Notes: a model not told the origin generated them from the sequence alone. 11,615 nucleotides of DNA from Wolbachia endosymbiont of Cylisticus convexus (GCF_003344345.1 NZ_QPIP01000057.1:1-11615); one strand, 5' to 3'; positions 1 to 6,492 are shown, counted from the first letter of the stretch. Translations and numbers: made by a program.

Positions 1-1
1 T

Positions 2-409
2 TTTGATTTTCTGGGTTACACATTCAGACCCAGGTTAGCAAGAAATAAAATAGGGAAGCATTTTGTTTCATTTCTCCCAGCAATTAGCAACAAGGCCAAG
101 AAAAAGATTACTACAACCATAAGATCATGGAAAATGCTAAGAAATACGCATATAACATTAGAGGGGATGTCAGAGAAAGTAAATCCAATAGTCAGAGGCT
201 GGTATCAGTACTATGGCAAATTTTACAGAACTGAGGTCTACAAATCTCTAAAGAATGTAGAGCGGCATCTAGAAAAGTGGGTCAAAAGGAAATATAAGAG
301 ACTCAGGGGTCACGGAAGACTAGCAAGACAATTTCTAGGAAAGGTGAGAAAGAGGTCTCCGGATATTTTCTATCACTGGACACTAGGGTTAGATCAAAAG
401 GCTGAATAA
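2..409 (+). CDS. ltrA: Group II intron reverse transcriptase/maturase, C-terminal part (5' end outside window)
   Basis: The frame is open from base 2 to the stop at 407-409, giving about 135 C-terminal residues; no start lies in the window because the gene begins upstream. The first residues (FDFLGYTFRPR) are the end of the reverse transcriptase domain that precedes the maturase domain. The stretch reading GWYQYYGKFY followed by a basic L..WV.RKYKRL segment is the group II intron maturase (domain X) signature, which binds the intron RNA and helps it fold and splice. No HNH endonuclease follows, so the protein ends after domain X. The family assignment is firm. Whether the full protein is intact cannot be judged here. 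Confidence 0.85.
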   Translation, partial: FDFLGYTFRPRLARNKIGKHFVSFLPAISNKAKKKITTTIRSWKMLRNTHITLEGMSEKVNPIVRGWYQYYGKFYRTEVYKSLKNVERHLEKWVKRKYKRLRGHGRLARQFLGKVRKRSPDIFYHWTLGLDQKAE

Positions 410-412
410 TGG

Positions 413-488
413 AAGCTGTATAAGCTGAGAGGTTTACGTACAGTTTTGCGAGAGACTGGTGGGGAAGTTCCACTGGTCTACTCTCCAT
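413..488 (+). ncRNA. Group II intron domains V and VI with branch-point A and 3' splice site
   Basis: Domain V is exactly 34 nt (413-446). An 8-bp lower stem pairs 413-420 with 439-446, with the catalytic AGC triad at 414-416. A 2-nt CG bulge sits at 437-438, and a 6-bp upper stem is closed by a GAGA tetraloop at 427-430. Domain VI pairs GAGAG (450-454) with CTCTC (481-485) and continues through GTGG/CCAC (459-462 with 470-473). A480 is left unpaired on the 3' side, in the expected place for the branch-point adenosine, eight bases before the predicted last intron base 488. All conserved elements are present, so this end looks splicing-competent. Confidence 0.85.
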
Positions 489-1686
489 ATGAATCAAAAA
501 ACAGCGAACAAATACGTTGGATTAGTGGATTATAAAGAATTAGAGTCAAATATTTTATCATCAATAAGAGAAGGTAGAGCTCTAACTGGCAAAAATGGAG
601 CACTGATGCCTTTGATAAAAAAGCTACTAGAAGCAAGTCTAGAAGGTGAAATAGAAAATCACTTATCAAATGAAGATGAAGAAAATAATCGAAGAAATGG
701 GAGGAATGCAAAAACTCTACGTACAACTCATTTGAGCTGTTAACACCAAGAGATAGAGAGGGAAGTTTTGAGCCACAAATAGTCAAAAAAAGACAAACAA
801 CTGAACTTGAAGCAAAGGTTTTAAGCACATACGCTAGTGGCATGGGGTATAGCATCGCATGTAGAGGAGATGTATGACCACAAAATATCTGCAGCAGAAA
901 TATCAAGTATTACTGACAAACTGCTACCGATAATCAACGAATGGCGTAGTCGTCCGCTGCAATCTGTATATCCAATAGTGTTCATGGATGGCATGTTTTT
1001 TAAAGTCAAAGAGAACGGGCATTGTGTAAGTAAATGTATGTACAATATATTGGGTATAGACCAAAATGGCAAAAAAGAAGTACTGGGTTTTACTTAGCAG
1101 AAAGTGAGGGTGCTAACTTTTGGTTAGGAGTGCTAAATGATCTTAAAGAGAGAGGAGTAGAGGACATTCTGATAGCTTGCGTAGATGGACTAAAAAGCTT
1201 TCCTACAGCTATAAATAGTGTGTTTCCTAATGCGGAAATGTATAGTGCATCAAATAAGGAATTCATTGAAATATGTATCGAGCAAAGATGTGAAAGTTTT
1301 TATGAATGATTTAAAAAAAATATATCGTACTTCAAGCAAAGAAATTGCTGAGAATTATTTGCTTGAGCTAGAGGAAAGATGGGGAGAAAAGTATCCGTTG
1401 GTCGTGAAATCTTGGCAGAACAATTGGGAAAATTTGTCGGGTTATTTCAAGTATTCTGGTCCTGTTAGAAAGCTAATTTATACTACAAATCCTATTGAAG
1501 GACTGCACAGACAGATCAGAAAATTCACTAAAACCAAGGGTTCATTTACCAGTACAAATGCCTTGTACAAGTTGGTATATTGTGCTATAAAAAAAGTGGA
1601 GCAAAAATGGATTATGGCTTTGCCTTTTAACTATGTCTCAACTTGACATTTTCTTTCCTGGTAGATTGAAAATTGAGTTGAATTAA
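489..1686 (+). pseudogene. IS256-family (Mutator-type) transposase, frameshifted pseudogene
   Basis: Pieces of one DDE transposase follow each other in order in different frames. Frame by start position mod 3: 489-about 725 (0), 728-about 850 (2), about 855-1090 (0), 1095-about 1237 (2), about 1240-1625 (0) and 1627-1686 (1). The three catalytic acidic residues are recognisable: Asp in FMDGMFF (codon 987-989), Asp in CVDGLKS (1184-1186) and Glu in TNPIEGL (1497-1499). The last shifted segment ends LDIFFPGRLKIELN and then TAA at 1684-1686, the natural C-terminus. Restoring the missing bases would give about 410 residues, the usual IS256 transposase size. The frame changes agree with deletions of about 7, 8, 1, 8 and 8 nt, judged against remembered intact relatives. 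The gene cannot make a full transposase. Confidence 0.9.
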
Positions 1687-1690
1687 AAAT

Positions 1691-1721
1691 GCGGTTTGAC
1701 ACACTTTTTTGAACATTCCCC
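1691..1721 (+). repeat. Probable right terminal inverted repeat of the IS256-family element
   Basis: Five bases after the transposase stop lies gcggtttgacacactttttt followed by gaacattccc. This resembles the usual outer end of IS256-family elements: a TTTnACACACTTTTTTT core followed by a short stretch ending in CCC. It coincides with the point where the neighbouring IS481-like coding homology stops, which supports it being the element boundary. The left repeat should lie upstream of the first intron, outside the window, so it could not be paired here. Confidence 0.65.
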
Positions 1722-1981
1722 TTTTCTAAGCTCATTTGCAGCTCTTTCTTGTCCATATGCTGGAAATTCTGTAGCTATGCCAATTATTGTTCTTTCTATA
1801 TCTTCGGAAACTCTGTTTGCTAATAGCGGTTTTTTCTTACTTATTTCATGTTTCTCCCCCATTTTCATATAACTCCTTGAACCTATAAAATGTATCACGT
1901 CATCACTTTACATGCTTGTGATACGTTACCTAATTGCTTTGCTAGTTCTCTAGCTTTGGTTTTAATATTTTTGTTTCTCAT
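1722..1981 (-). pseudogene. IS481-like transposase, truncated and frameshifted 5' fragment
   Basis: Reading the minus strand from the ATG at 1981-1979, the protein begins MRNKNIKTKARELAKQLG and continues to QACKVM, a helix-turn-helix N-terminus. It then shifts frame to RDTFYRFKELYENGGE (from 1896) and again to EISKKKPLLANRVSEDIER (about 1860 downwards), which reaches FPAYGQERAANELRK. This order is typical of the DNA-binding N-terminal region of IS481-like transposases; the integrase catalytic core is missing. Homology stops at about 1722-1725, where the IS256 terminal repeat begins, so the gene appears cut by that insertion. Both frame changes fit losses of about 8 nt. A good ribosome-binding site (AAAGGAG on the minus strand, about 1990-1996) precedes the start. 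Only about 85 residues remain and it should be inactive. Confidence 0.8.
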
Positions 1982-2012
1982 TTCTAACACTCCTTTCTTT
2001 TATTATTTTATA

Positions 2013-2033
2013 ACTTACTTTTTTAAAGTAAGT
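2013..2033. repeat. Perfect 9-bp hairpin
   Basis: ACTTACTTT (2013-2021) is separated by TTT from its exact reverse complement AAAGTAAGT (2025-2033). It lies 32 bases upstream of the IS481-like start codon on the minus strand, and about 185 bases beyond the end of the coiled-coil gene, also on the minus strand. It could be part of the end or operator of the IS481-like element, or a weak terminator. The stem is AT-rich and lacks a strong GC clamp. Confidence 0.5.
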
Positions 2034-2217
2034 CTTGTTTAATACAACTTATTCCTGTTTAGTTATTTGCTTCCTATCTGTTATACCTAATTTAGGTAAC
2101 CAAAAACTAATTGTAACTTTATTCCAGATTGAGATTTTATCTTCTTTTTCTTTCCAACTTTCTTCTCAACTTGGCTTCTATGCTTTGTTTCACATTCTCC
2201 TTTTATTTTAAGGTGAA
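2034..2217. other. Intergenic region between the IS481-like remnant and the coiled-coil gene
   Basis: I see no convincing gene here. On the minus strand an AGGAG stands just before a GTG (about 2188) that would open an 18-codon basic reading frame, but the spacing is short and nothing supports it as a gene. The missing upstream end of the IS481-like element probably falls within this stretch; I could not find its terminal repeat. Confidence 0.4.
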
Positions 2218-3072
2218 TTATCTCTCACGTCCTGTTTGCACCTCATTCACTTCAGGAGTATTAACAGGTGTTATCGTTGGGTTTTCAAGTTGTGTTGCTT
2301 GCTCTAAGCCCTTGCTTATACTTTGGTCCTGATTTAAAATTTTATCAAAGTGCTTACTCTTTTGTTGCTCTTCGTTATTTGACGTATCTCTTTGAGCATT
2401 TTCCACACTCTTTTTATCCTCACCTAAAAGTTTTTCTAATATTTTCTTAACAAAGCGCTTCAGAAGACTCAAAAACCCTTCTTCTTTTTGATTTTCTTGT
2501 AGTTGAGGTGTGTTATCTTTTTTGTCCGGCTCAGTGTTGAGCTTCTCTTTTACAGAACTCTTGCTCACTGAGGGACTAACGATGTGCTTTGATGGCTGTG
2601 TATCTGTTTGCGCAGAAGCTTCAGAAGTCTTTTTTTGTCCACTCTGTTCAACGCTTTTACCTTCTGCTATAATTTCTCTAAGAGTGTTAGTCACTTCTTG
2701 AAATTCTTTACTATCACGCAACCCTTCAATCCTTGATAGTTGCGTATCTTGCCTAGCTTCTTGCAGTATTGCACCTGATCTACTTCTTTTACTTGTACCA
2801 AACTCTTTCCTTAACTCTTGTGTTGATCGTCTAAGTTTATCTATTTCCTCATTTTCTTGCCTTTGTCGTCTTTGAAGCTCTTTGTTTAATTCAGCGACAT
2901 TCTTCATCTTGCCTTCGAGTTCTTGACTTCTTGCAGCCTTCAGAGCCTTTGTTCCTTTTGCTATACGATCAACCTTCTCTTCCAGCGACGTACCCTCTGG
3001 AAAAGCACCCGGAGAACGTTCAAAAACATCTTTAAACTTTTTTTCAACACTTTCTTTAGATGTCTGCGCCAT
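2218..3072 (-). CDS. Hypothetical hydrophilic coiled-coil protein
   Basis: This intact 284-residue frame has no family I recognise. It has no signal peptide and no transmembrane segment, and is rich in Lys, Glu, Gln and Ser. Residues about 30-95 form a charged heptad-like stretch that should be a coiled coil (LNKELQRRQRQENEEIDKLR within it). Residues 130-190 are Ser/Thr/Gln/Lys-rich and probably disordered. Residues 199-219 (FLSLLKRFVKKILEKLLGED) form a strongly amphipathic basic helix suited to membrane or partner binding. The C-terminus is polar and ends TGRER. The start at 3072 is the first ATG of the frame. It is transcribed away from the HAD gene across a 151-bp divergent gap. A secreted-effector role is possible from its composition but is only inference. 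Confidence 0.75.
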   Translation of the reverse strand: MAQTSKESVEKKFKDVFERSPGAFPEGTSLEEKVDRIAKGTKALKAARSQELEGKMKNVAELNKELQRRQRQENEEIDKLRRSTQELRKEFGTSKRSRSGAILQEARQDTQLSRIEGLRDSKEFQEVTNTLREIIAEGKSVEQSGQKKTSEASAQTDTQPSKHIVSPSVSKSSVKEKLNTEPDKKDNTPQLQENQKEEGFLSLLKRFVKKILEKLLGEDKKSVENAQRDTSNNEEQQKSKHFDKILNQDQSISKGLEQATQLENPTITPVNTPEVNEVQTGRER

Positions 3073-3223
3073 ACCTGTTACCTATTAAAACATATCATAT
3101 AACCAGTGTATTAGGCTATTATGTAAAAATGGTTAACATAACTTGCAATAAAGACCAACTCTTTATGCTTTTTTCATCAAAATATCATTTACTTATTAAC
3201 TTAAAATACGTAACAATATAAAA
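3073..3223. promoter_or_regulatory. Divergent intergenic region, likely promoters for both flanking genes
   Basis: The coiled-coil gene (minus) and the HAD-led cluster (plus) diverge from here, so promoters for both are expected. For the minus strand, TTGCAA (3143-3148) stands 19 bp from CATAAT (3123-3118), a plausible though loosely spaced -35/-10 pair. No clear pair was picked out for the plus strand. No strong Shine-Dalgarno sequence precedes the HAD ATG at 3224; the bases before it are A/T only. Confidence 0.3.
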
Positions 3224-3862
3224 ATGAAAAATAGCCCATTAGCAGTAGTATTCGATTGGGATAATACCTTAGTTGACACTCAAGATAATATTTCTAATGC
3301 TATTCAGCACACCTTGAATTCAATGGGGTGCAGCAACAAAGTTGCTGATAGAAACTCTCATGAATCAAGAAAGAGCTACATGGTCAATTTGTTTGGTGAT
3401 CAGTGGAAAAAAGCAAATCAGATATATCAAAAATACTTAGATAATGCACTACTGCAAAACATTACTCTAAACCAAGGAGTAAAGAGAATGCTGCAGACAC
3501 TGAAAAATCACAATATCTATCTAGCGATAGTTAGCAATAAGAAAAATACTAATTTACGTCAAGAAGTTGCCTATTTTAAACTAGATTCTTACTTTGAAAG
3601 AATAGTTGGTTCATGTGATACTGCAGAAGATAAGCCATCTGCAACTCCACTGCTATTTGCACTGGAGGAAAGTACGTTACTTGTAAATAGAGAAAATGTG
3701 TTTTTTGTTGGTGACAGCATCACAGATATTCTATGTGCACAAAATGCCAATTGCTTACCTATTATATACGGTCAATCGATAAGCGGTTATGAAGATTTGT
3801 TATGTTTTCAACATTTTGATAGACTTACAGAATTCATAATAAAATATTTGAAAGACAGATAA
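3224..3862 (+). CDS. HAD-superfamily phosphatase, phosphoglycolate phosphatase-like
   Basis: This 212-residue cytoplasmic hydrolase has all four haloacid dehalogenase motifs. Motif I is FDWDNTLVDT with nucleophile D11 and acid/base D13. Motif II is the Ser in IVSNKK (S104), motif III is K137 in EDKPSA, and motif IV is GDSITD (163-168). The helical cap between motifs I and II (about residues 20-90) and the overall length match the phosphoglycolate/pyrophosphate phosphatase group. The true substrate cannot be read from sequence. It leads a tight plus-strand cluster; its stop codon TAA shares its last base with the ATG of the next gene, so the two are probably translationally coupled. Confidence 0.85.
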   Translation: MKNSPLAVVFDWDNTLVDTQDNISNAIQHTLNSMGCSNKVADRNSHESRKSYMVNLFGDQWKKANQIYQKYLDNALLQNITLNQGVKRMLQTLKNHNIYLAIVSNKKNTNLRQEVAYFKLDSYFERIVGSCDTAEDKPSATPLLFALEESTLLVNRENVFFVGDSITDILCAQNANCLPIIYGQSISGYEDLLCFQHFDRLTEFIIKYLKDR

Positions 3863-4335
3863 TGACAGAAATTGCTAGTATACAAAGACGCTTCTGCGCA
3901 TATTTAATAGATGTAGCAATTTTATTAATTCCAAGCTTACTAATTGTATTGTTACTAGGGGATTTTCCATTAATTTTACACGTGTCATACATGTGTAAAA
4001 ATTGTAGTTACTTTACATACTTCATATCTTCAACAGCCCAAGCAACTCCAGGTCAACAGTTACTAAATATATATACCAAAAATTTAGATAATTCTAAAAT
4101 AGGTTTGAGCTTAGCATTTGATCGCAGTATCTCTCAGTTTTTTCTTCCCCTGCTACATAATTTTATTATCACCCTTATCAAACTTTTTCATACGTTAGTA
4201 AATGTTTTAAGTACACTAGAAGCAATTATAGTTATACTTACCCTCTGTTGGTATTTAGTTGCTTGCTTCTCTCAGAAGAAACAGACATATCATGATGTGC
4301 TATTTGGTACGGTTGTTGTGAGAAAAATGAATTGA
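3862..4335 (+). CDS. RDD-family integral membrane protein
   Basis: This 157-residue protein carries the features that name the RDD family: Arg in the N-terminal RRFCAYLID (R9/R10 and D17) and a late Asp in YHDVLFG (D145). The family-typical TPGQQLL motif stands at 62-68. Hydrophobic segments at about 13-33, 90-107 and 115-136, with a weaker stretch at 35-57, suggest three or four membrane spans in the inner membrane. RDD proteins are small membrane proteins, some of which have been linked to ion transport or stress; no specific role can be given here. It overlaps the HAD gene by one base (TAATG), and a 53-bp gap separates it from the bacterioferritin-like gene. Confidence 0.8.
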   Translation: MTEIASIQRRFCAYLIDVAILLIPSLLIVLLLGDFPLILHVSYMCKNCSYFTYFISSTAQATPGQQLLNIYTKNLDNSKIGLSLAFDRSISQFFLPLLHNFIITLIKLFHTLVNVLSTLEAIIVILTLCWYLVACFSQKKQTYHDVLFGTVVVRKMN

Positions 4336-4388
4336 TGTAGCCTTGATTGTTATGTAGATTACATTGGTATATTAGCTAAAGAAAGATT

Positions 4389-4865
4389 ATGAATAAAGAA
4401 ATAGTAGAACATTTGAATAAATTACTGACTCATGAATTAACTTCCGTGCGTCAGTACCTTTTGCATTCTGCAATTCTCAAAGATAGAAAGATCAATAGAT
4501 TTGCAGAAAAGATGAAAAACGAGCTTAATGAAGAGCTTGAACATGCAAATAGGCTAGCAGAAAGAATTTTACTGCTTAAGGGCATGCCAAATTTTCAAGA
4601 TACAAATAAAATCTCAAAGTATGAAGGAAAGTTCACAAAAGGTACAATACAGAAAATCTTAGAAGATAATTTAAAATTAGAAGAAGAAGGTATCAAGGGT
4701 ATCAAAGAGGCAATTTCCGTTGCTGAAAAAGAAAAGGATTGCGTTAGTGTAATGTTATTAGAAGAGCTACTGAAAAATGAGGAAGAGCATTTACATTGGA
4801 TCGAAGGACAAATTGACCTCATTGAGCTTATGGGTGTTGAAAATTACTTAAGAACACAAATATAG
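4389..4865 (+). CDS. bfr: Bacterioferritin-like ferritin (iron storage), heme-ligand Met replaced
   Basis: This 158-residue four-helix ferritin aligns over its full length with E. coli bacterioferritin, including the shared LNKLLxxELxxxxQY N-terminus and the MGxxNYLxxQI C-terminus. The di-iron ferroxidase ligands are all present: E16, E49, H52, E98, E131 and H134 (E. coli E18, E51, H54, E94, E127, H130). The axial heme ligand Met52 of E. coli falls on L50 here (NEELEHANR), so heme binding between subunits in the classical way is not expected. A short insertion of about six residues lies near 74-83. Its role should be ferrous iron oxidation and storage in a cytoplasmic shell. The downstream SURF1 GTG starts one base after its stop, which suggests co-translation. 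Confidence 0.88.
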   Translation: MNKEIVEHLNKLLTHELTSVRQYLLHSAILKDRKINRFAEKMKNELNEELEHANRLAERILLLKGMPNFQDTNKISKYEGKFTKGTIQKILEDNLKLEEEGIKGIKEAISVAEKEKDCVSVMLLEELLKNEEEHLHWIEGQIDLIELMGVENYLRTQI

Positions 4866-4866
4866 A

Positions 4867-5478
4867 GTGTTAAGAAAAACAGTATTTGTTTTCATTATAC
4901 CTTTTCTACTTTTTTTTTCACTAGGGTTATGGCAATTATTTAGATTGAGCTGGAAGAATAATATTATCAAAAATATGGATCTTCCAGTTATTCATCTATT
5001 ACCTAGTGATGATCTTGCACAATTTAATTACAGACACGTCAAAATCGACGGAATTTTAAGTGACATAGAACTATATGTTTTTGCGGGGCAACGTGGCTAT
5101 CACGTGCTGTCTCCTATGTTGCTTACCACTGGACATTACATGTTAATAAATAAAGGAATAGTCAGAGAAAAAAAAGCAGAAAAAGCAAAAATTGAAAAAG
5201 TAGCTTTGAGTGGAGTTTTGTATTGTGATGGTAGCAAAAATTGGTTTATCAAAAATGATATTGCTTCAAATACATGGTTTACCCTAAGTACAGAAGAAAT
5301 TTCCAATGAGCTAGGTATTAAGCTAGAGAAATGTATATTGTGGCAGCAAGGTTTCAGTGGTAAATTCACCGTACAGCCAATAAAGCACCTTGAATACGCA
5401 ATTACTTGGTTTGCACTTTCCTTGATTTGGCTCGTTATGTGCGTATTTTACTATAGGCAAAATAGATATAAGTCGTAG
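4867..5478 (+). CDS. SURF1-family cytochrome c oxidase assembly protein
   Basis: This 203-residue protein has the SURF1 plan: an N-terminal membrane span (about 5-24) running into the LGLWQLFRLSWK motif (19-30), a periplasmic middle region, and a C-terminal span (about 178-196) preceded by HLEYAITWF (174-182), which matches the conserved H..YA.TWF signature. SURF1 helps insert or stabilise heme a in subunit I of aa3-type cytochrome c oxidase. The family is typically about 210-250 residues, so this copy is slightly short but looks complete. The start is taken as GTG at 4867, one base after the bacterioferritin stop, because the membrane span begins at once and no better ATG lies upstream. The next frame opens only 9 bases after its TAG. 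Confidence 0.88.
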   Translation: MLRKTVFVFIIPFLLFFSLGLWQLFRLSWKNNIIKNMDLPVIHLLPSDDLAQFNYRHVKIDGILSDIELYVFAGQRGYHVLSPMLLTTGHYMLINKGIVREKKAEKAKIEKVALSGVLYCDGSKNWFIKNDIASNTWFTLSTEEISNELGIKLEKCILWQQGFSGKFTVQPIKHLEYAITWFALSLIWLVMCVFYYRQNRYKS

Positions 5479-5487
5479 AGATGCAGT

Positions 5488-5895
5488 GTGGAAAAAGAAA
5501 AGCTACAAATAGAAAAAATGCAACAAAGTGGAAGAAAATACTTATTACAAGAATTAATTGTATGTCAGTATTGTAAATCCATTTATTATGGAATTAGTAA
5601 TGCTAAGGGAGGAAAAAGTTACTATCGTTGTTCTGGAAATCGTTTTGGTGAATGTAATAGCAAATCAATACGCGCGGATATACTAGAAAAGGTGGTATGG
5701 AAAGAAGTTAAGATGGTAAGAGGGCACATAGCGAAGGAGAAGTATGATTTATCAGAGGCAGATTGGGGTGATATAATTAGAAAATTAGTTCAACGCATTG
5801 AAGTTGATGATGATAATGTACATATAGTGTTTCAATTAAAAGAACTCGCTTTTGAAAGACAAAAAGAAAATGTTCAACCTTGTACCAGAATTATA
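5488..5895 (+). mobile_element. Large serine recombinase remnant (phage WO-type integrase C-terminal part)
   Basis: The protein opens [20 protein letters not shown], the coiled segment that leads into a recombinase zinc ribbon. The metal-binding cysteines follow: C26 and C29 in VCQYC, C48 and C56 in [10 protein letters not shown]. It continues [15 protein letters not shown], then jumps to the usual end segment [19 protein letters not shown] and NVHIVFQL. Normally a longer coiled region separates these two blocks, so an internal in-frame deletion is likely near 5716-5725. The N-terminal catalytic resolvase domain is missing altogether. Recombinases of this kind integrate temperate phages such as Wolbachia WO. 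No other phage genes lie beside it. Confidence 0.75.
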
Positions 5896-6492
5896 GAAAA
5901 CATAGTGCTATCAAATGCAATAGGAATGCATAAAGTCAGCAACGCCCTAGCTGCAATATCGGTTGCAGTAAAACTCAGAATTAGCGATGAGGACATTAAA
6001 AAAGGTCTTTTGGAATTTAAAGGAGTAGCAAGGAGATTTGCTTTAATTGCCGATATTAAAGGTGTTAAGTTAATTGAGGATTATGCTCATCATCCAAACG
6101 AAATACAGGCAACCCTGGCAGCAGCACGTTCGATTGCTAAAAAAAAGGTAATAGGAATTATCGAGCCGCTTCGTTTTGCTCGTATTCGTAATTTTTTTGA
6201 TGAGTTCGTACGAATTTTCATGATGTTTGATTATGTAATTCTCACTCCTGTCCATCCTCCAGAAGATAAGCCTATTCCTGGTTGTAGAATTGATGATATA
6301 CAAAAAGCTTTAATTAGTAATGGGTTTAATAATGTAAAGATTATGAATGATGCTCTGCTCATTTCACATTTTATTAGTGATTCGACAAATTTCGGTGATG
6401 TAGTATTATTTATTGGTGCTGGTAGTAATATAGCTAAACTAGCAAGAGAAACTGCAAAGCTCATAACAGAAACTATACAAATGTTTAGTTAA
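5488..6492 (+). CDS. Fusion frame: serine recombinase C-terminal part joined to MurC C-terminal domain
   Basis: A single uninterrupted 334-codon frame combines two unrelated protein parts. Residues 1-about 135 are the distal half of a large serine recombinase, including its zinc ribbon. Residues about 142-334 are the end of the MurC central domain plus the Mur ligase C-terminal domain. The GTG start at 5488 is the first possible start; the frame is closed upstream by the SURF1 stop codon, which is in the same frame. Neither part has its catalytic core: no resolvase Ser domain, and no MurC UDP-binding or P-loop region. If translated, the product could not be a recombinase or an alanine ligase. 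The lack of any stop or frameshift suggests either a recent event or some constraint. Confidence 0.75.
   Translation: MEKEKLQIEKMQQSGRKYLLQELIVCQYCKSIYYGISNAKGGKSYYRCSGNRFGECNSKSIRADILEKVVWKEVKMVRGHIAKEKYDLSEADWGDIIRKLVQRIEVDDDNVHIVFQLKELAFERQKENVQPCTRIIENIVLSNAIGMHKVSNALAAISVAVKLRISDEDIKKGLLEFKGVARRFALIADIKGVKLIEDYAHHPNEIQATLAAARSIAKKKVIGIIEPLRFARIRNFFDEFVRIFMMFDYVILTPVHPPEDKPIPGCRIDDIQKALISNGFNNVKIMNDALLISHFISDSTNFGDVVLFIGAGSNIAKLARETAKLITETIQMFS
5917..6492 (+). pseudogene. murC: murC 3' fragment: UDP-N-acetylmuramate-L-alanine ligase, C-terminal domain only
   Basis: From residue 146 of the fusion frame the sequence matches the distal part of Mur[17 protein letters not shown] (end of the central domain), [21 protein letters not shown] (the conserved D-Y-x-HHP-x-E of Mur ligases), [18 protein letters not shown] and [13 protein letters not shown]. 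MurC adds L-alanine to UDP-MurNAc, the first peptide step of lipid II synthesis. About the first 290 residues, with the UDP-binding and most of the ATP-binding domain, are missing; a normal MurC has about 460-490. The usual QPHR(F/Y)TRT motif reads EPLRFARI, suggesting relaxed selection. The missing 5' half may lie elsewhere in the genome, or a second intact murC may exist. Confidence 0.85.

Larger units (their letters stand above)
1..488 (+). mobile_element. Group II intron, 3' portion (first intron)
   Basis: This is the 3' part of a group II intron whose 5' part lies before the window. It holds the end of the intron-encoded maturase (to 409), then a 34-nt domain V (413-446) and a domain VI hairpin (450-485). 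The intron should end at 488 with the dinucleotide AT, which fits the AY rule for group II 3' ends. The next base begins the ATG of an IS256-type transposase. The element lies in the same direction as that transposase, so splicing would join the upstream exon directly to the transposase start codon. Its maturase and its domain V loop differ from those of the second intron at 9349-11615, so this is a separate lineage. Confidence 0.85.

Noticed and set aside
478..906. 142-codon minus-strand frame opposite the IS256 transposase
   Set aside because: It is the antisense shadow of the degraded transposase coding sequence and shows no family features.
489..1686. Programmed frameshifting in the IS256 transposase
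   Set aside because: IS256-family transposases are made from a single frame, and there are at least five breaks with missing residues, which is decay.
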